Shown here piece after piece: positions 22,046 through 33,164 of a DNA stretch of 64,000 nucleotides. Where the stretch lies: NCBI RefSeq assembly GCF_027579695.1, contig NC_083571.1:36061443-36125442 (forward strand), in the 5' to 3' direction. The translations under genes and the position numbers were made by a program. Origin of the DNA: Neoarius graeffei (lineage: Eukaryota > Chordata > Actinopteri > Siluriformes > Ariidae). Each line of letters begins with the position of its first letter. The stretch's first letter is position 1. Below the pieces are notes generated by a model. It worked only from the letters and a program-made list of their open reading frames with translations. It ran no database searches and was not told the origin of the DNA.

Positions 22046-22322
22046 CGAATCTGCTGTGGTCCTTCCTCGTGCCCTGCACGGTTCCGTCCTGCAGGATCTC
22101 CAGATGGAATCCGGTTCTACAGTAAAGCTGCCGCCGCCGCAGGACGCCGCGGAGGTGCGCGAACTCTGCGGGGGGTGAGAGCGCGCTGCGCGAGAGCCGC
22201 TCCGCCGCCGGGGCCAGGTGCGCGTGCAGGAGGAGAGAACCGGGAGTCGCGATGCTGGAGACGTGTGAAGAGAATCCGCTGCTGCTGCTGCTGGGACCAC
22301 CAAGCGCGAGTGCACCCATCAT
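22046..22322 (-). CDS. fgf20: fgf20 exon 1 (N-terminus)
   Basis: The chosen start is the ATG at 22320-22322; the exon ends before the donor GTACGG in phase 1. It encodes a low-complexity Ser/Gly/Ala N-terminus, then [35 protein letters not shown] and [13 protein letters not shown]. The [13 protein letters not shown] and GTRKDHSRF blocks mark the FGF9/16/20 group, whose members are secreted through an uncleaved internal hydrophobic signal. AER-S and the AHLxGxLRRR spacing match human FGF20 better than FGF9. With exons 2 and 3 the protein is 208 residues, the normal size. A second ATG follows directly; either could be used. Confidence 0.9.
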
Positions 22323-22420
22323 ACCGAGAAAAGTTACCGGAGACGCGCGCGTGCGTGCGTGCGTGTGCGCGTCCGTGTGTCCGAGTCTGATTAATAAGAC
22401 TCCTTATTACTGAAGCACGA

Positions 22421-22473
22421 GCCTTTAAATACGTCCCGTATGCAAATGAAGCGCGCTCTTGACGTATGCAAAT
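22421..22473 (-). promoter_or_regulatory. Putative fgf20 promoter: TATA-like box and two octamers
   Basis: About 100 bp upstream of the ATG the minus strand reads GTATTTAAAGGC (22421-22432), a TATA-like element. Two octamer sequences ATGCAAAT lie at 22440-22447 and 22466-22473, 26 bp apart. Octamers are POU-factor sites; a role here is inference. Confidence 0.5.
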
Positions 22474-23040
22474 GAGCCCCCCACCCACCCCCCGGTTCAC
22501 TGATCTCCCGTTTGACCCGTTAACTCCTCGGCTGTTTGATCCTCCTTCGCCTTTGATGATCTGACAGTTTCATCTCTCGCTCATCATCCGTCATCCATCC
22601 CATTCACACGCGCGCGCGCGCATCTACGTGTAAATAAATAAATAAATAAAAAGTGCTGCACGAGCGAAAGGGGGAAAAAAACGTGCAAAAGACAGAATTC
22701 TGTGCAGGTCGTAGTGAAGAAAAGAAGGAAGAGATTGTGAGGTGGTGGTGGTGGTGGGGGGGAATAAATAAATAAATAAATAAAAAGCTCGCGCGCGCTC
22801 CGCCTATGGAAAAGCGCGCGACCTGGAGGGAACCGTGAAGTGGCGCGCGACGGCAGCAGGTGGAAGCGAACGGGAAGAAGAAGAGGAAGTGGGTGGGGCT
22901 TCGAGAGAGATGAAAGAAAACTTTTTTTTTTTTTGCACGTGGAGGTGAAACTTCACTACAGGGTTCCTCAAAGGTTCTTTAGATGGTTCATGGTTCTAAT
23001 CTTTCAAACAAGTGCTAGGTGGCCATGGGTCTCCATTTAT
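22474..23040. other. fgf20 upstream flank, no gene
   Basis: The sequence is GC-rich near the promoter, with short (AAAT)n runs at about 22635-22650 and 22765-22785 and CG dinucleotide runs near 22607. It grades into a GAACC-rich remnant at about 22955-23010. Confidence 0.5.
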
Positions 23041-23384
23041 CTCATCTCATCTCATCTCATTATCTCTAGCTGGAGCCTATCCCAGCTGACTACGGGCGAA
23101 AGGCGGGGTACACCCTGGACAAGTCGCCAGGTCATCACAGGGCTGACACTTAGACAACCATTCACACTCACATTCACACCTACGGTCAATTTAGAGTCAC
23201 CAGTTAACCTAACCTGCATGTCTTTGGACTGTGGGGGAAACCGGAGCACCCGGAGGAAACCCATGCGGACACGGGGAGAACATGCAAACTCCACACAGAA
23301 AGGCCCTCGCCGGCCACGGGGCTCGAACCCGGACCTTCTTGCTGGGAGGCGACAGCGCTAACCACTACACCACCGTGCCGCCCC
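23041..23384 (-). mobile_element. tRNA-derived SINE, inverted
   Basis: A full-length family member in reverse orientation: the CATCTCATCTCATCTCATTA tail comes first and the head ends in CACCGTGCCGCCCC. It sits between two GAACC-rich tracts. No clear target duplication was found. Confidence 0.85.
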
Positions 23385-23619
23385 GAAAATTAGACTTCTT
23401 TGAGGAATTATTCATCTTTCCACTCTCGGTCGCCCTACAATCTCAAAAAAAAAAAAAAGAATGGTTCTCCAAAGGTTCTTTGGATAGTTGATGATTTGAG
23501 CCTTTGAAAGGGCTTCTACTTTAAACCCCAAAGAGAACTCTTCTGATGTATGGTTCCACACAGAGCCTGTAAGGTTTCTACTGAGGGACAAATATTATGA
23601 TAATAATAATAATAATAAT

Positions 23620-23990
23620 GGGGCGGCACGGTGGTGTAGTGGTTAGCACTGTCGTCTCACAGCAAGAAGGTTCTGGGTTCGAGCCCAGCGGCTGGCGAGG
23701 GCTTTTCTGTGTGGAATTTGCATGTTCTCCCGTGTCCGCGTGGGTTTCCTCTGGGTGCTCCGGTTTCCCCCACAGTCCAAAGACATGCAGGTTAGGTTAA
23801 CTGGTGACTCTAAATTGACCGTAGGTGTGAATGTGAGTGTGAATGGTTGTGTGTCTCTGTGTCAGCCCTGCGATGACCTGGTGATTTGTCCAGGGTGTAC
23901 CCTGCCTCTCGCCCATAGTCAGCTGGGATCGGCTCCAGCTTGCCCGCGACCGTGTACAAGATAAGCGGCTACAGATAATGGATGGATGGA
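23620..23990 (+). mobile_element. tRNA-derived SINE (first of a head-to-tail pair)
   Basis: A full-length copy ending GATAATGGATGGATGGA. It is preceded by (AAT)n and followed by TAATAAT, then immediately by a second SINE. The TAATAAT spacing suggests both inserted into one AAT array. Confidence 0.85.
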
Positions 23991-23997
23991 TAATAAT

Positions 23998-24340
23998 GGG
24001 GCGGCACGGTGGTGTCGTGGTCAGCACTGTTGCCTCACAGCAAGAAGGTTCTGGGTTCGAGCCCAGTGGCCGGCAAGGACCATTCTGTGTGGAGTTTGCA
24101 TGTTCTCCCCGTGTCTGCTCCGGTTTCCCTCACAGTCCAAAGACATGCAGGTTAGGTTAATTGGTGGCTCTAAATTGACCGTGAGTGTGAATGGTTGTTT
24201 GTGTCTATGTGTCAGCTAACCTGGCGACTTGTCCAGGGTGTACCCCACCTCTCACCCATAGTCAGCTGGGATAGGCTCCAGCTTGCCTGCAATCCTGTAG
24301 AACAGGATAAGCGGCTACAAATAATGGATGGATGGATGGA
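23998..24340 (+). mobile_element. tRNA-derived SINE (second of a head-to-tail pair)
   Basis: A copy with small internal deletions, for example the shortened region CCCGTGTCTGCTCCGG. It is followed by a (TAA)n array to about 24369. The tail again ends in GGATGGATGGA. Confidence 0.85.
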
Positions 24341-24369
24341 TAATAATAATAATAATAATAATAATAATA

Positions 24370-25065
24370 GTCTTGGTGGTGGGCCTTACGTGCCTCAATG
24401 ATCCTGAGAGCTATGTTGGCGGGAGCAAATGCTCCTAGTAAGGCCACCCAAGCCAGATAGGTTGAAGGTAAGAGGCCAGACAAAGAGTAGTCCAATACCC
24501 CACGGCGGAGAAATACTGGGTTGGTACCCGGTGGGACATATCCAAGGCTTATGCATAGGAGGGGCCCTTTAATCTTGGTTGATATCCCTCCTAGAGATGG
24601 CGTCTCAACAAAAATACCGGTTGGTGGTAACCTTAAAACACACCTCAGTTATGAGTGAAATGTCTATTAAAAATAATGTAAATAATGGCATGAACAGGGC
24701 TGGAACCAATGGTGAAGGTCCCTCACCCAGTAGGTGTCTCGCTGACCCGCAGGGTGGGCCTGATCATCATCAAGTGACTGCGATGAGAAAAAAAGTGGAC
24801 CAAGAAGATGAATATGGTTGTTATGGAGTGTTATTTTTGGAGTAACCCAGTTGATGAAAATGGTATCCCTCTAAGAGGATACAGACAGAGATTACTCAGA
24901 GAGTGGAAGATGAGAAGGCTATTCCCATCAAACGATCAGTAGCTCTGTGATTGTTGTTGGACCCCTTGGTGTTGTTGGAGCCCATTTGTTATGACCTATA
25001 CTCCTGTATGTTAACTTTTACGATAAAAGATCAGTCTGAGTTTGAAGCAGAAGAAGAAGAATAGT
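24370..25065 (+). mobile_element. 5' part of a non-LTR retrotransposon, degenerate
   Basis: The start (GGTGGGCCTTACGTGCCTCA, then a GCCACCCAAGCCAGATAGGT stretch) resembles LINE 5' leaders. A frame following ATGAGAAAAAAAGTGGACCA shifts between frames but reads like a small N-terminal ORF with tryptophans and basic residues. The region ends in (GAA)n at about 25050. The family is uncertain and no reverse transcriptase is present. Confidence 0.4.
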
Positions 25066-25074
25066 ACAGGGCGA

Positions 25075-25920
25075 AGGTTAAAGGAGAAACATTCCAAAGA
25101 CCCTTCATGAGGAACCCTTTTAACAGTATAATGCATCTTGAAACCTTTTTATTTAAAAGAGAATCCTCTGGTGTAAGGTTCCACCAAAGAACAAACCAAA
25201 GACTAATAGGGAGTTCTCAGTTGATCAAACATCTGAAAAAATAATCAATTAGGGTTCTCCATTTACCAAGAGGAATTTTATTAAAAACCCAATTTAAACC
25301 AAGGCACTTTTAAAAAGGGTCCTTCAAAGCCTTTTTTTTTTTGATGGTTAATGGTTCTAGCATTTCAAAGGGGTGCTACTTCAAACCATATATCAAAGAG
25401 AACTCAGTTCTGTAAAGGGTTCTACACAGAATCCTTCATGTTTCTCTTGAAAGAAGAAATAGATATCAATATAGGTTAAAATAAATCCAGACCCCTTCTC
25501 ATCACTCTGAACAGAGATCTTCAAAGGTTCTTTGATTGTTCTTTGAAAGGTTAATGGTTCTAGCCTTTCAAAGGCTTTGTCAAAAAGAACTCCTCTGTTT
25601 CTCTCGAAGGATGAACAAAAAACAAAACCAATGCATGGTGAAGTTTAAAGTAGAAGCAATCAACCAGACAAAGAACCCTTGATGAACTCTTTCAAATAAG
25701 TTCGACTTCAAAGTTTTTGTGAAATTAAGTATCGCTGTCGTAGGGTTCCACTAAACAACAAACCTACAAACAATATACAGTTTTCCATTTATAAGTTTTT
25801 TTTAAAACATCTCTTGGTGACAAAGAACCCTTGAGGAGCAGTTTTAGGGGTTCTACTGAAAACATTTTCAAAAAAGAGAACCCTTAAGGGGTTCTACATC
25901 GAACCTTTAGAACTAAAGAA
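25075..25920. repeat. GAACC-rich decayed repeat tract
   Basis: Dozens of GGTTCT, AGAACC and CTTCAAAG words on both strands over 850 bp, with short poly-T runs. No terminus or coding sequence could be defined. Confidence 0.5.
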
Positions 25921-26449
25921 CTTTTTATGGTGCTAAATAGTGCATTTAGACAAATACTTTGGTGTAAATGTAATAAAGAGAACATGTGCAGGTTTGAAAG
26001 GAAAACAAGGCAGATGTGTTGCACATCTGTGCATCAGCCCTGCCCCCTCATCAAGCTTCGCCCCGCCCTGCCCCCCTCAGCCGCAGTGGGTCACCTCTCA
26101 CAGCTCCTTGCTCTGATTTGCTCTTTGAATAAGAGAATCAAAGAGTCGAAAGAATCACTTCAAAGTGAATCAGTGTTGTTCTGAGTCATTAAGAGCGAAG
26201 CAGAGAAAAGAAGAGAACACAAACTCCTGATGGATCTCTGAGGTTCTCTGATCCAGGCTCGGAAAATTCCCCAACACGACTCGAGCAGATAAGAACATGT
26301 TCAGGACTTAGATATGAAAGTCAGTTCTTCAACAAGCAGGAACTAGCTTATTAGCCTAAAGATATATATGTACGTGTAAGGTTATATTGAGTTGCGGTCA
26401 GATCATCATGGACGTGGACAGGTCACTGGGAACATCATGGCCATATCAG
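25921..26449. other. No recognisable gene
   Basis: Non-repetitive sequence with a short C-rich patch (26035-26095). The 85-codon frame starting at 25927 has no recognisable domain and is not supported. Confidence 0.4.
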
Positions 26450-26697
26450 GCTTTCAGTGATTTCTATGATCTTTTTCTGTGGCAGCATGATGGTACAACA
26501 CACATCTTTAACAGAAAAACAAATGAGAATTTGGTGCATAAGCTTTGATATGTGTTTGGGGTCATTGTCCTGTTAGAACACCCAGTTGTATCCAGGTTTC
26601 GATCTAGCTGATAGTTTGAGGTCGTGTTGAAGATTTCTTCATTATTCCATCCACTTACCAGATGCTTCACAGTTAGTCCAGTGTTCCTCTGTACGTT
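26450..26697 (-). pseudogene. Tc1-type transposase remnant, part 1 (split by hAT)
   Basis: On the minus strand this reads as degenerate Tc1 transposase, including GGACAATGACCCCAAACACA, which encodes the catalytic DNDPKH region. The sequence stops at the hAT left end and resumes after the hAT at 33589. Frame is not conserved. Confidence 0.65.
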
Positions 26698-27490
26698 CAG
26701 AAGTGGAGAGTAACGAAGTACATTTACTTGAGTACTGTACTTAAGTACACTTTTTGAGAATCTGTACTTTACTTGAGTGTTATTTTTTTGGCAACTTATG
26801 GCTTTAACTTCATTACATTTGAAAGGCAAATATCGTACTTTTCACTCCACTACATTTCTATCAAGGTCCTCGTTACTCGTTACTATGAAGCAGCTTTGAA
26901 AGTGGATGTTTTTTCTTTTCTTTTCTAAAACGTGATTTTTTTTTTCACAGGTGACACTGAGACAGCCGATCAGTAATCACTAGGTTCAGGTCACGTCCAG
27001 AGACTGTATAAAATCAAGTTCAGTGATTTCTCAGCAGCATTATTTAATACCGTCCACACTAGGGATTTTGTACCGATACGAAACTACTTTCGTACCGCAA
27101 CACCTGTCCACACTAGCAACTATACCGGTACTGTAGCGGTATAACTGTATCGGTACGAAACCCACAAATGTATGGGTTTCGTACTGGTACAGTATCGGTA
27201 CTGTAGCGCTTCGCTGTAGTGTGGACAGATGAAGCGGCTCTGTATCGATACAAATATAATGCGCATGCGCAAAGTCACACCTCAATCGATGTCATCTCTA
27301 AATAAAATAGTGAAGAACAGAGATTCGTTTGTTTCTTTCTCAACTGCCTCACGCGTTTTATACGATTCGACTGAATAAATGACCACCAGAAATACAGACT
27401 GTACATTGACAACAAAAAGCACACACACGTTGTTTCATCCGTACGGAAGCCGAGAGAGGCCCTTCATATAATCCTTTTTTTTTTATTCAC

Positions 27491-27975
27491 CTTGTTATCC
27501 TGAGATAACGACATAATTAATTCAGGATCTCGAGAAAACAACACAACTAATTCGAGATCTCGAGAAAACAAAACCGTTATTCCGAGATCTCGAGAAAACA
27601 AAACAATTATTTCATGATCTCGAGTAAACAGCTGAGAAATGGTTCATTCAGGTGCGCCAAGAGACTTGTGATATGCTGACTTCAGGGCTATTTCTCATTC
27701 TGTATAGACGCAACTTTGGTCATTAGAATGTCTGGAATAATCGATCACCTAATAAGGCAATATTTTGATCAGGGGTTGACACAGGGAGAGATTGCATTAA
27801 GTCTTTTAATAAGGGATAATTTCAAAATTAGTCCGCGGCACCTCCGCAGAAGACTGGCCCGGCTTCGTCTCTACCGACGGAGATACAGTGATCCAGCTGA
27901 GATCATGAAATAATTGTTTTGTTTTCTCAAGATCACGGAATAATTGTTTTGTTTTCTTGAGATCTCGAAATAATG
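27491..27975. mobile_element. Element with GATCTCGAG-repeat arms and an HTH frame
   Basis: Four imperfect copies of a ~30-bp unit containing GATCTCGAGAAAACAAAAC lie at 27491-27632. Inverted copies lie at 27903-27974. Between them is the frame 27728-27913. The arms are therefore both tandem and inverted. The superfamily is not certain. Confidence 0.6.
27728..27913 (+). pseudogene. Helix-turn-helix fragment of an integrase-type transposase
   Basis: A 61-codon frame from ATG 27728 contains IIDHLIRQYFDQGLTQGEIA, then FKISPRHLRRRLARLRLYRR. This matches, from memory, the N-terminal DNA-binding region of fish transposon proteins with a retroviral-type integrase (rve) core, in which an HTH precedes a RRKN/YSD stretch. 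The core domain is absent, so the frame is a truncated relic within a non-autonomous element. Confidence 0.5.
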
Positions 27976-28212
27976 GATGCCATATATTCTCGGAAGGAAG
28001 TTACTCGGTAACCACGGAAACACTTCGCGCACGCGCATTTCAACTACCGTGAAAGAAAACCGCAAACATTTCTCGCTAGTGTGGACAGATGCACTAAACT
28101 GTACCGGTATACTTTGTATCGATACAGTTATACCACTTTCGTACCGGTATAGAGGATTTCGACGTGACGTCACAGGTCACGTGACGCCCCGGTGTCCGCC
28201 ATTTTGAAGGTC

Positions 28213-28690
28213 AAGCTAGCTAATGTCAACAACATAGTAGCTGGTATGTTACTGTAGCAATGTTTACGTTCAGTCATTTGGATGACTTAAAACCTTTCAG
28301 TCTCAAGTTTTTCCTTTACTGTATTTACTAGTTTACTGAGCTAACGCGCTCGGGCAGGCTGGGAGCTAGCACGCTCGGGCAGGCTGGGAGCGAGCGTGCT
28401 CACTCGGGCAGGCTGGGAGCTAGCACACTCGCTCGGGCAGGCTGGGAGCTAGCGCACTCGCTCCCAGCCTGCCCGAGCGCACTAGCTCCCAGCCTGCCCG
28501 AGCGCGCTAGCTCCCAGCCTGCCCGAGCGTGCTAGCTCCCAGCCTGCCCGAGCGTGCTAGCTCAGTAAACTAGTAAATACAGTAAAGGAAAAACTTGAGA
28601 CTGAAAGGTTTTAACAGTCATCCAAATGACTGAACGTAAACATTGCTACAGTAACATACTAGCTACTGTTGTTGACATTAGCTAGTGCTA
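28213..28690. repeat. ~480-bp near-perfect palindrome built on 25-bp tandem repeats
   Basis: The left arm 28213-28448 and right arm 28455-28690 are inverted copies. The inner part of the left arm has about five tandem units of GCTCGGGCAGGCTGGGAGCT with a variable 4-5 bp spacer; the right arm carries the same units inverted. The outer part contains GTTTACGTTCAGTCATTTGG. The sequence could extrude as a cruciform or hairpin. Confidence 0.9.
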
Positions 28691-28933
28691 ACAGCTAGCT
28701 GCTAGTGCACTGCTACAACTACACCGACCCTAATAATACAGTTCTTGGTCATTGCCTGGTAACAGCAAATTTATAACGGGCCATGTCTCAACAGACTAAG
28801 AAGTTATTTCAATGACATTTAATAACATTTTGTTTATCCTGAGGACCGAAAGTAAATGAAAATGTGAACAAACCTTAGCTGTAATAAGATGGCGACCACC
28901 GGCTCCAGGGACGACCCGCTGATGTAGGCATGT

Positions 28934-29376
28934 TACCCAGCCTGGTTTTTAACGACATAGGTATACAGATCATGTGGGCCGAAGTCAGGTAAAGACGAGG
29001 GCTTCGTGTACTTCCATACGTCAGTGAACAATCCTGGTGGAAGCAGGTAAACGTCGTTCTCTAAGCCTGCTAACCTCAATTTTTGCAAATACCTCTCCCT
29101 CTGCTCGCCCTGTAAATGCCCTACGTTGCTGGATAGTGAAGGTGTTTTCTGCATCTCGCTCCTTTTTCTTTGATGTTTTTTCCCTGGTATTTCCCACACG
29201 CCTGACTGCAGGTCAGGAAGATCACCAGCGCTGCAAAGCCAGAAAAAGATAGCCTGGTAACGTGTACGGATCACGTACACCAGCATCATTGATTTTCTGG
29301 TGATATCGCTTCTTACTCGCATCATCTAGGCCGGATAAAATACTCGACAGTGAGACTTCGTCATGATCAACAGTGT
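28934..29376 (-). pseudogene. Fragment of a SWIM/YqaJ-type transposon gene (copy 2)
   Basis: It closely matches copy 1 at 4849-5262 and extends further, to LPDFGPHDLYTYVVKN. This aligns by eye with the exon at 52840-53825 (KLTLTSGHRLPDPH, then PDIY). The copies differ by small indels, one around the codons for ALQRCSAG (copy 1 has extra bases). No SWIM or nuclease domain is present. Confidence 0.45.
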
Positions 29377-29507
29377 ATCGCTACCGGTAGTTGCCATATT
29401 TGTGACCGTCAAAATGGCGCCGTCTACTTGTTGACATGGCAACGGTCACATGGGTCGAAAACCTCTATAAGTGTGAACACAGCATAACACGATCAGTTGA
29501 TGGCAGA

Positions 29508-29726
29508 ATGGAAGGAGGCGGTTCTGTTGGGGAATGCACGCACCCACGGCTATAGTTAGAACCCATGTTTCAGTTTTCTGAAAGGAATAAAGAGTTGTTT
29601 CGTTTTAAATGTTTGCTCTGTTTGCCTAAAATGGAGCACATTACAGCTGACAAGCACTCGCTGTCCGACCTGCAGAAGCATATTGAGGGATGTAAACGTT
29701 TTATTCCAAGAGAAAGCTTGAAATGA
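29508..29726 (+). pseudogene. BED-type zinc finger fragment of hAT transposase, copy 1
   Basis: The 73-codon reading starts MEGGGSVGEC and encodes FKCLLCLPKMEHI and LQKHIEGCKRFIPRESL. The C-x2-C and later H-x4-C spacing fits a BED finger, the DNA-binding N-terminus of hAT transposases. An in-frame TAG lies after 15 codons. The catalytic region is missing from both hAT copies in the window. Confidence 0.7.
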
Positions 29727-29857
29727 AGTTTTATGTGATTTTAGAGCTAGAGATAATGTTGTAATAGCTATGCGGTCTGGTTAGTCAAATGACTTTCTAT
29801 GGATTTGCCCGCCAAGTTGCCATAGCCTTGTCCACGGCTAACGTTAACACATAGCTA

Positions 29858-30996
29858 CCCTTAGCAAAAAGAAGTTTATTCAAGTGTACTATGAGTATAC
29901 TTATTTTTTTACTAAAACTGAGGAAGTATACTTGAAGTTGACTTTTTATAAACTATATTTTATATACTTAAGAATAGTATAGTGAAGTATACTTGGCTTA
30001 TACTGAAAAGTATAAACAAAAGTCTAAGACTAAGTACATTAATACTAAGACTTACACTTATACTTTAATACTAAAACTTATACTTAAGTATACTTTTTAC
30101 ATTTTTCTGCCACAAAGTACTAATACTTAGTATATCTTGCTCCAAGTGCATAATAAGGTCAAGTCATTGACTCATGCTTAACATTTAATTTATATATTAA
30201 TATAATATAATGCTGGAGTTTAAAACTTTACAGTATATAGTATGTGTGCTCAATTGCATTATCTTTATGTACCTTAAAATCATACACAAAAACAGAAAAA
30301 CTTTTGACTTAACTTTATTGATCAAGAGACCATTCTGTTTACATTTTTACATGCAAATGTGCACTTTTTCCTTTCATTTTCTCCAGTAAGGAAGGACTTG
30401 ATTTCATAGGTCTTTGTTTTTGAAATATTTGAAAATATATCAAACTTGTTTTCAACATTCTGTCTTGTGATTTTGTAAATGCATCACACTCTTGTGTACA
30501 TACAGTATGAGTAAACTTTAAGAATACTTTAAGGAGTATATTTCCAGTATATAAATAGTAAGCTACAAGTAATATGCCAAGCAAACTTAAAGTATAACAA
30601 GTAAACTAGTGAAATAACCAACATTTATAACAGTATACTTAAAGTATACAATAATAAACTAAAAATAGGGACTAAGTATATAACTAGTACAATGGCAGTA
30701 TATTGATAAGTGTACTTGTGGTATACTTTAAGCATACGAGAGGGATATACCAAGTACATTGATAGTATATAGATGAGTGTACTTGTTGTATACTTTAAAG
30801 TGTACTTTTGCAAACTTAAAATGAACTTTAAAGTATACTTTTATAAACTTGAAATGTTCCAATTTAGTCCGAAAAAGTATTAAATTTGTATACTTTCTAG
30901 TACACTAAAAGTACATGGTCTGTAGTATACTTGCTATACTTATACTGAAGCATACTTAATAAAATGAACTTTAAGTATACTACTTTTTGCTAAGGG
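29858..30996. mobile_element. TA-flanked palindromic element rich in AGTATACTT
   Basis: The ends CCCTTAGCAAAAAG and CTTTTTGCTAAGGG are perfect inverses, flanked by TA on both sides (29856-29857, 30997-30998). The hAT copy at 46240-46310 shows the unoccupied site, GTTAACTTGGACACTG on its minus strand. The interior is dominated by TATACTTAAGTAT-like words. No coding capacity. Confidence 0.85.
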
Positions 30997-31261
30997 TAAC
31001 TTGGATGCTGTTAGTTAGCATGTAAAAACGGAGTTACACTAACATGAATAGTGTTAATTTATCTGAAGTGATTTCAAAAACATTTTAGCATAATCTTGCC
31101 AAATAAACAAAATGTAGATTTTTTTTTCTAGTAGCGTTAGCTACCCAATATGATTTCGAGTTTGAAAAGAGTTGACTAGCATGTCAGGTGGAACTTCACT
31201 GACTAGCTAGCTTAACATTAAATCACCATGATTCCACAGGCAGATTCATATGTGCATGAAT

Positions 31262-31307
<46 letters not shown>

Positions 31308-31556
31308 GCATGTGTGAGACCTGTGAGATGGACAGTATTGTACTAGTCAGTCACAACAAATTGTTGGAATTTTTTGTGTTGATGTCAGATGATGGTCTTG
31401 TATTTTTTTTGTCTCGCTTAAAGCAGTGTTGCTGTTGGGCAGTTATTAAGCTAGACGTGTGGGCCTGGGTTTTAAGCAGGTTGGATTGTCATTTTTATTT
31501 TCTGAGCAAACTGCATTTACAGCTATTCCACTGTCTTCCTGATTAACATACACATA

Positions 31557-33164
31557 CAGTGGTGCTTGAAAGTTTGTGAACCCTTTAGAATTTTCTATAT
31601 TTCTGCATAAATATGACCTAAAACATCATCAGATTTTCACACAAGTCCTAAAAGTAGATAAAGAGAACCCAGTTAAACAAATGAGACAAAAATATTATAC
31701 TTGGTCATTTATTTATTGAGGAAAATGATCCGATATTACATATCTGTGAGTGGCAAAAGTATGTGAACCTCTAGGATTAGCAGATAATTTGAAGGTGAAA
31801 TTAGAGTCAGGTGTTTTCAATCAATGGGATGACAATCAGGTGTGAGTGGGCACCCTGTTTTATTTAAAGAACAGGGATCTATCAAAGTCTGATCTTCACA
31901 ACACATGTTTGTGGAAGTGTATCATGGCACGAACAAAGGAGATTTCTGAGGACCTCAGAAAAAGCATTGTTGATGCTCATCAGGCTGGAAAAGGTTACAA
32001 ACCATCTCTAAAGAGTTTGGACTCCACCAATCCACAGTCAGACAGATTGTGTACAAATGGAGGAAATTCAAGTCCATTGTTACCCTCCCCAGGAGTGGTC
32101 GACCAACAAAGATCACTCCAAGAGTAAGGCGTGTAATAGTCGGCGAGGTCACAAAGGACCCCGGGGTAACTTCTAAGCAACTGAAGGCCTCTCTCACATT
32201 GACTAATGTTCATGTTCATGAGTCCACCACCAGGAGAACACTGAACAACAATGGTGTGCATGACAGAGTTGCAAGGAGAAAGCCACTGCTCTCCAAAAAG
32301 AACATTGCTGCTCATCTTCAGTTTGCTAAACAGCATGTGGACAAGCCAGAAGGCTATTGGAACAATGTTTTGTGGACAGAGGAGACCAAAATAGAACTTT
32401 TGGTTTAAATGAGAAGCGTTATGTTTGGAGAAAGGAAAACACTGCATTCCAGCATAAGAACCTTATCCCATCTGTGAAACATGGTGGTGGTAGTATCATG
32501 GTTTGGGCCTGTTTTGCTGCATCTGGGCCAGGACGGCTTGCCATCATTGATGGAACAATGAATTCTGAATTATACCAGCGAATTCTAAAGGAAAATGTCA
32601 GGACATCTGTCCATGAACTGAATCTCAAGAGAAGATGGGTCATGCAGCAAGACAACGACCCTAAGCACACAAGTCGTTCTACCAAAGAATGGTTAAAGAA
32701 GAATAAAGTTAATGTTTTGGAATGGCCAAGTCAAAGTCCTGACCTTAATCCAATGGAAATGTTGTGGAAGGACCTGAAGCGATCAGTTCATATGAGGAAA
32801 CCCACCAACATCCCAGAGTTGAAGCTGTTCTGTATGGAGGAATGGGCTAAAATTCCTCCAAGCCGGTGTGCAGGACTGATCAACAGTTACCGCAAACGTT
32901 TAGTTGCAGTTATTGCTGCACAAGGGGGTCACACCAGATACTGAAAGCAAAGGTTCACATACTTTTGCCACTCACAGATATGTAATATCGGATCATTTTC
33001 CTAAATAAATAAATGACCAAGTATAATATTTTTGTCTCATTTGTTTAACTGGGTTCTGTTTATCTACTTTTAGGACTTGTGTGAAAATCTGATGATGTTT
33101 TAGGTCATATTTATGCAGAAATATAGAAAATTCTAAAGGGTTCACAAACTTTCAAGCACCACTG
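31557..33164 (+). mobile_element. Tc1-like transposon, full length, TA TSD, long TIRs
   Basis: The inverted ends CAGTGGTGCTTGAAAGTTTG extend for about 210 bp. TA flanks lie at 31555-31556 and 33165-33166. It is 1608 bp long and encodes a broken transposase. It lies inside the hAT element. A partial second copy lies at 34149-36178. Confidence 0.92.
31924..32944 (+). pseudogene. Tc1 transposase with two frameshifts
   Basis: Translation begins MARTKEISEDLRKSIVDAH with an intact paired-type helix-turn-helix, shifts frame near 31995, reads on as RRVIVGEVTKDPGVTSKQL to WTEETKIE near 32400, then shifts again. The last frame (32357-32944) has the GGGSIMVWACF block, the second Asp in QQDNDPKH and [15 protein letters not shown], ending HTRY. 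All catalytic residues are visible, but no single frame spans them. The full protein would be about 340 residues, normal for Tc1. Confidence 0.9.

Larger units (their letters stand above)
28150..29467. mobile_element. Element with TAGAGG-TTTCGAC termini
   Basis: The ends TAGAGGATTTCGACGTGACG and (inverted) TAGAGGTTTTCGACCCATGT are similar, and both are followed by a CGCCATTTTGA segment. The interior holds the large palindrome 28213-28690 and a SWIM/YqaJ-type fragment near the right end. The right end is shared with the block at 4849-5372, which lacks the left end. Confidence 0.6.
27048..29485. mobile_element. Composite insertion inside the hAT
   Basis: Comparison with the hAT copy at 46620-46650 shows this 2.4 kb is absent there. 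It starts CCGTCCACACTAGGGATTTT and ends near AAGTGTGAACACAGC, which are weakly inverted. It contains repeated GTACCGGTATA-type words and CTAGTGTGGACAGATG (28077-28092), then two further internal elements (27491-27975 and 28150-29467). Confidence 0.65.

Noticed and set aside
20662-22322. Assignment as fgf9 or fgf16
   Set aside because: The C-terminus is FGF9-like, but the N-terminal AER-S and AHLxGxLRRR context and the micu3 neighbour favour fgf20; fgf16 ends differently. Kept as fgf20 with the alternative noted.
22117-22500. 127-codon minus-strand frame over fgf20 exon 1
   Set aside because: An out-of-frame shadow of the real exon extending into the promoter.
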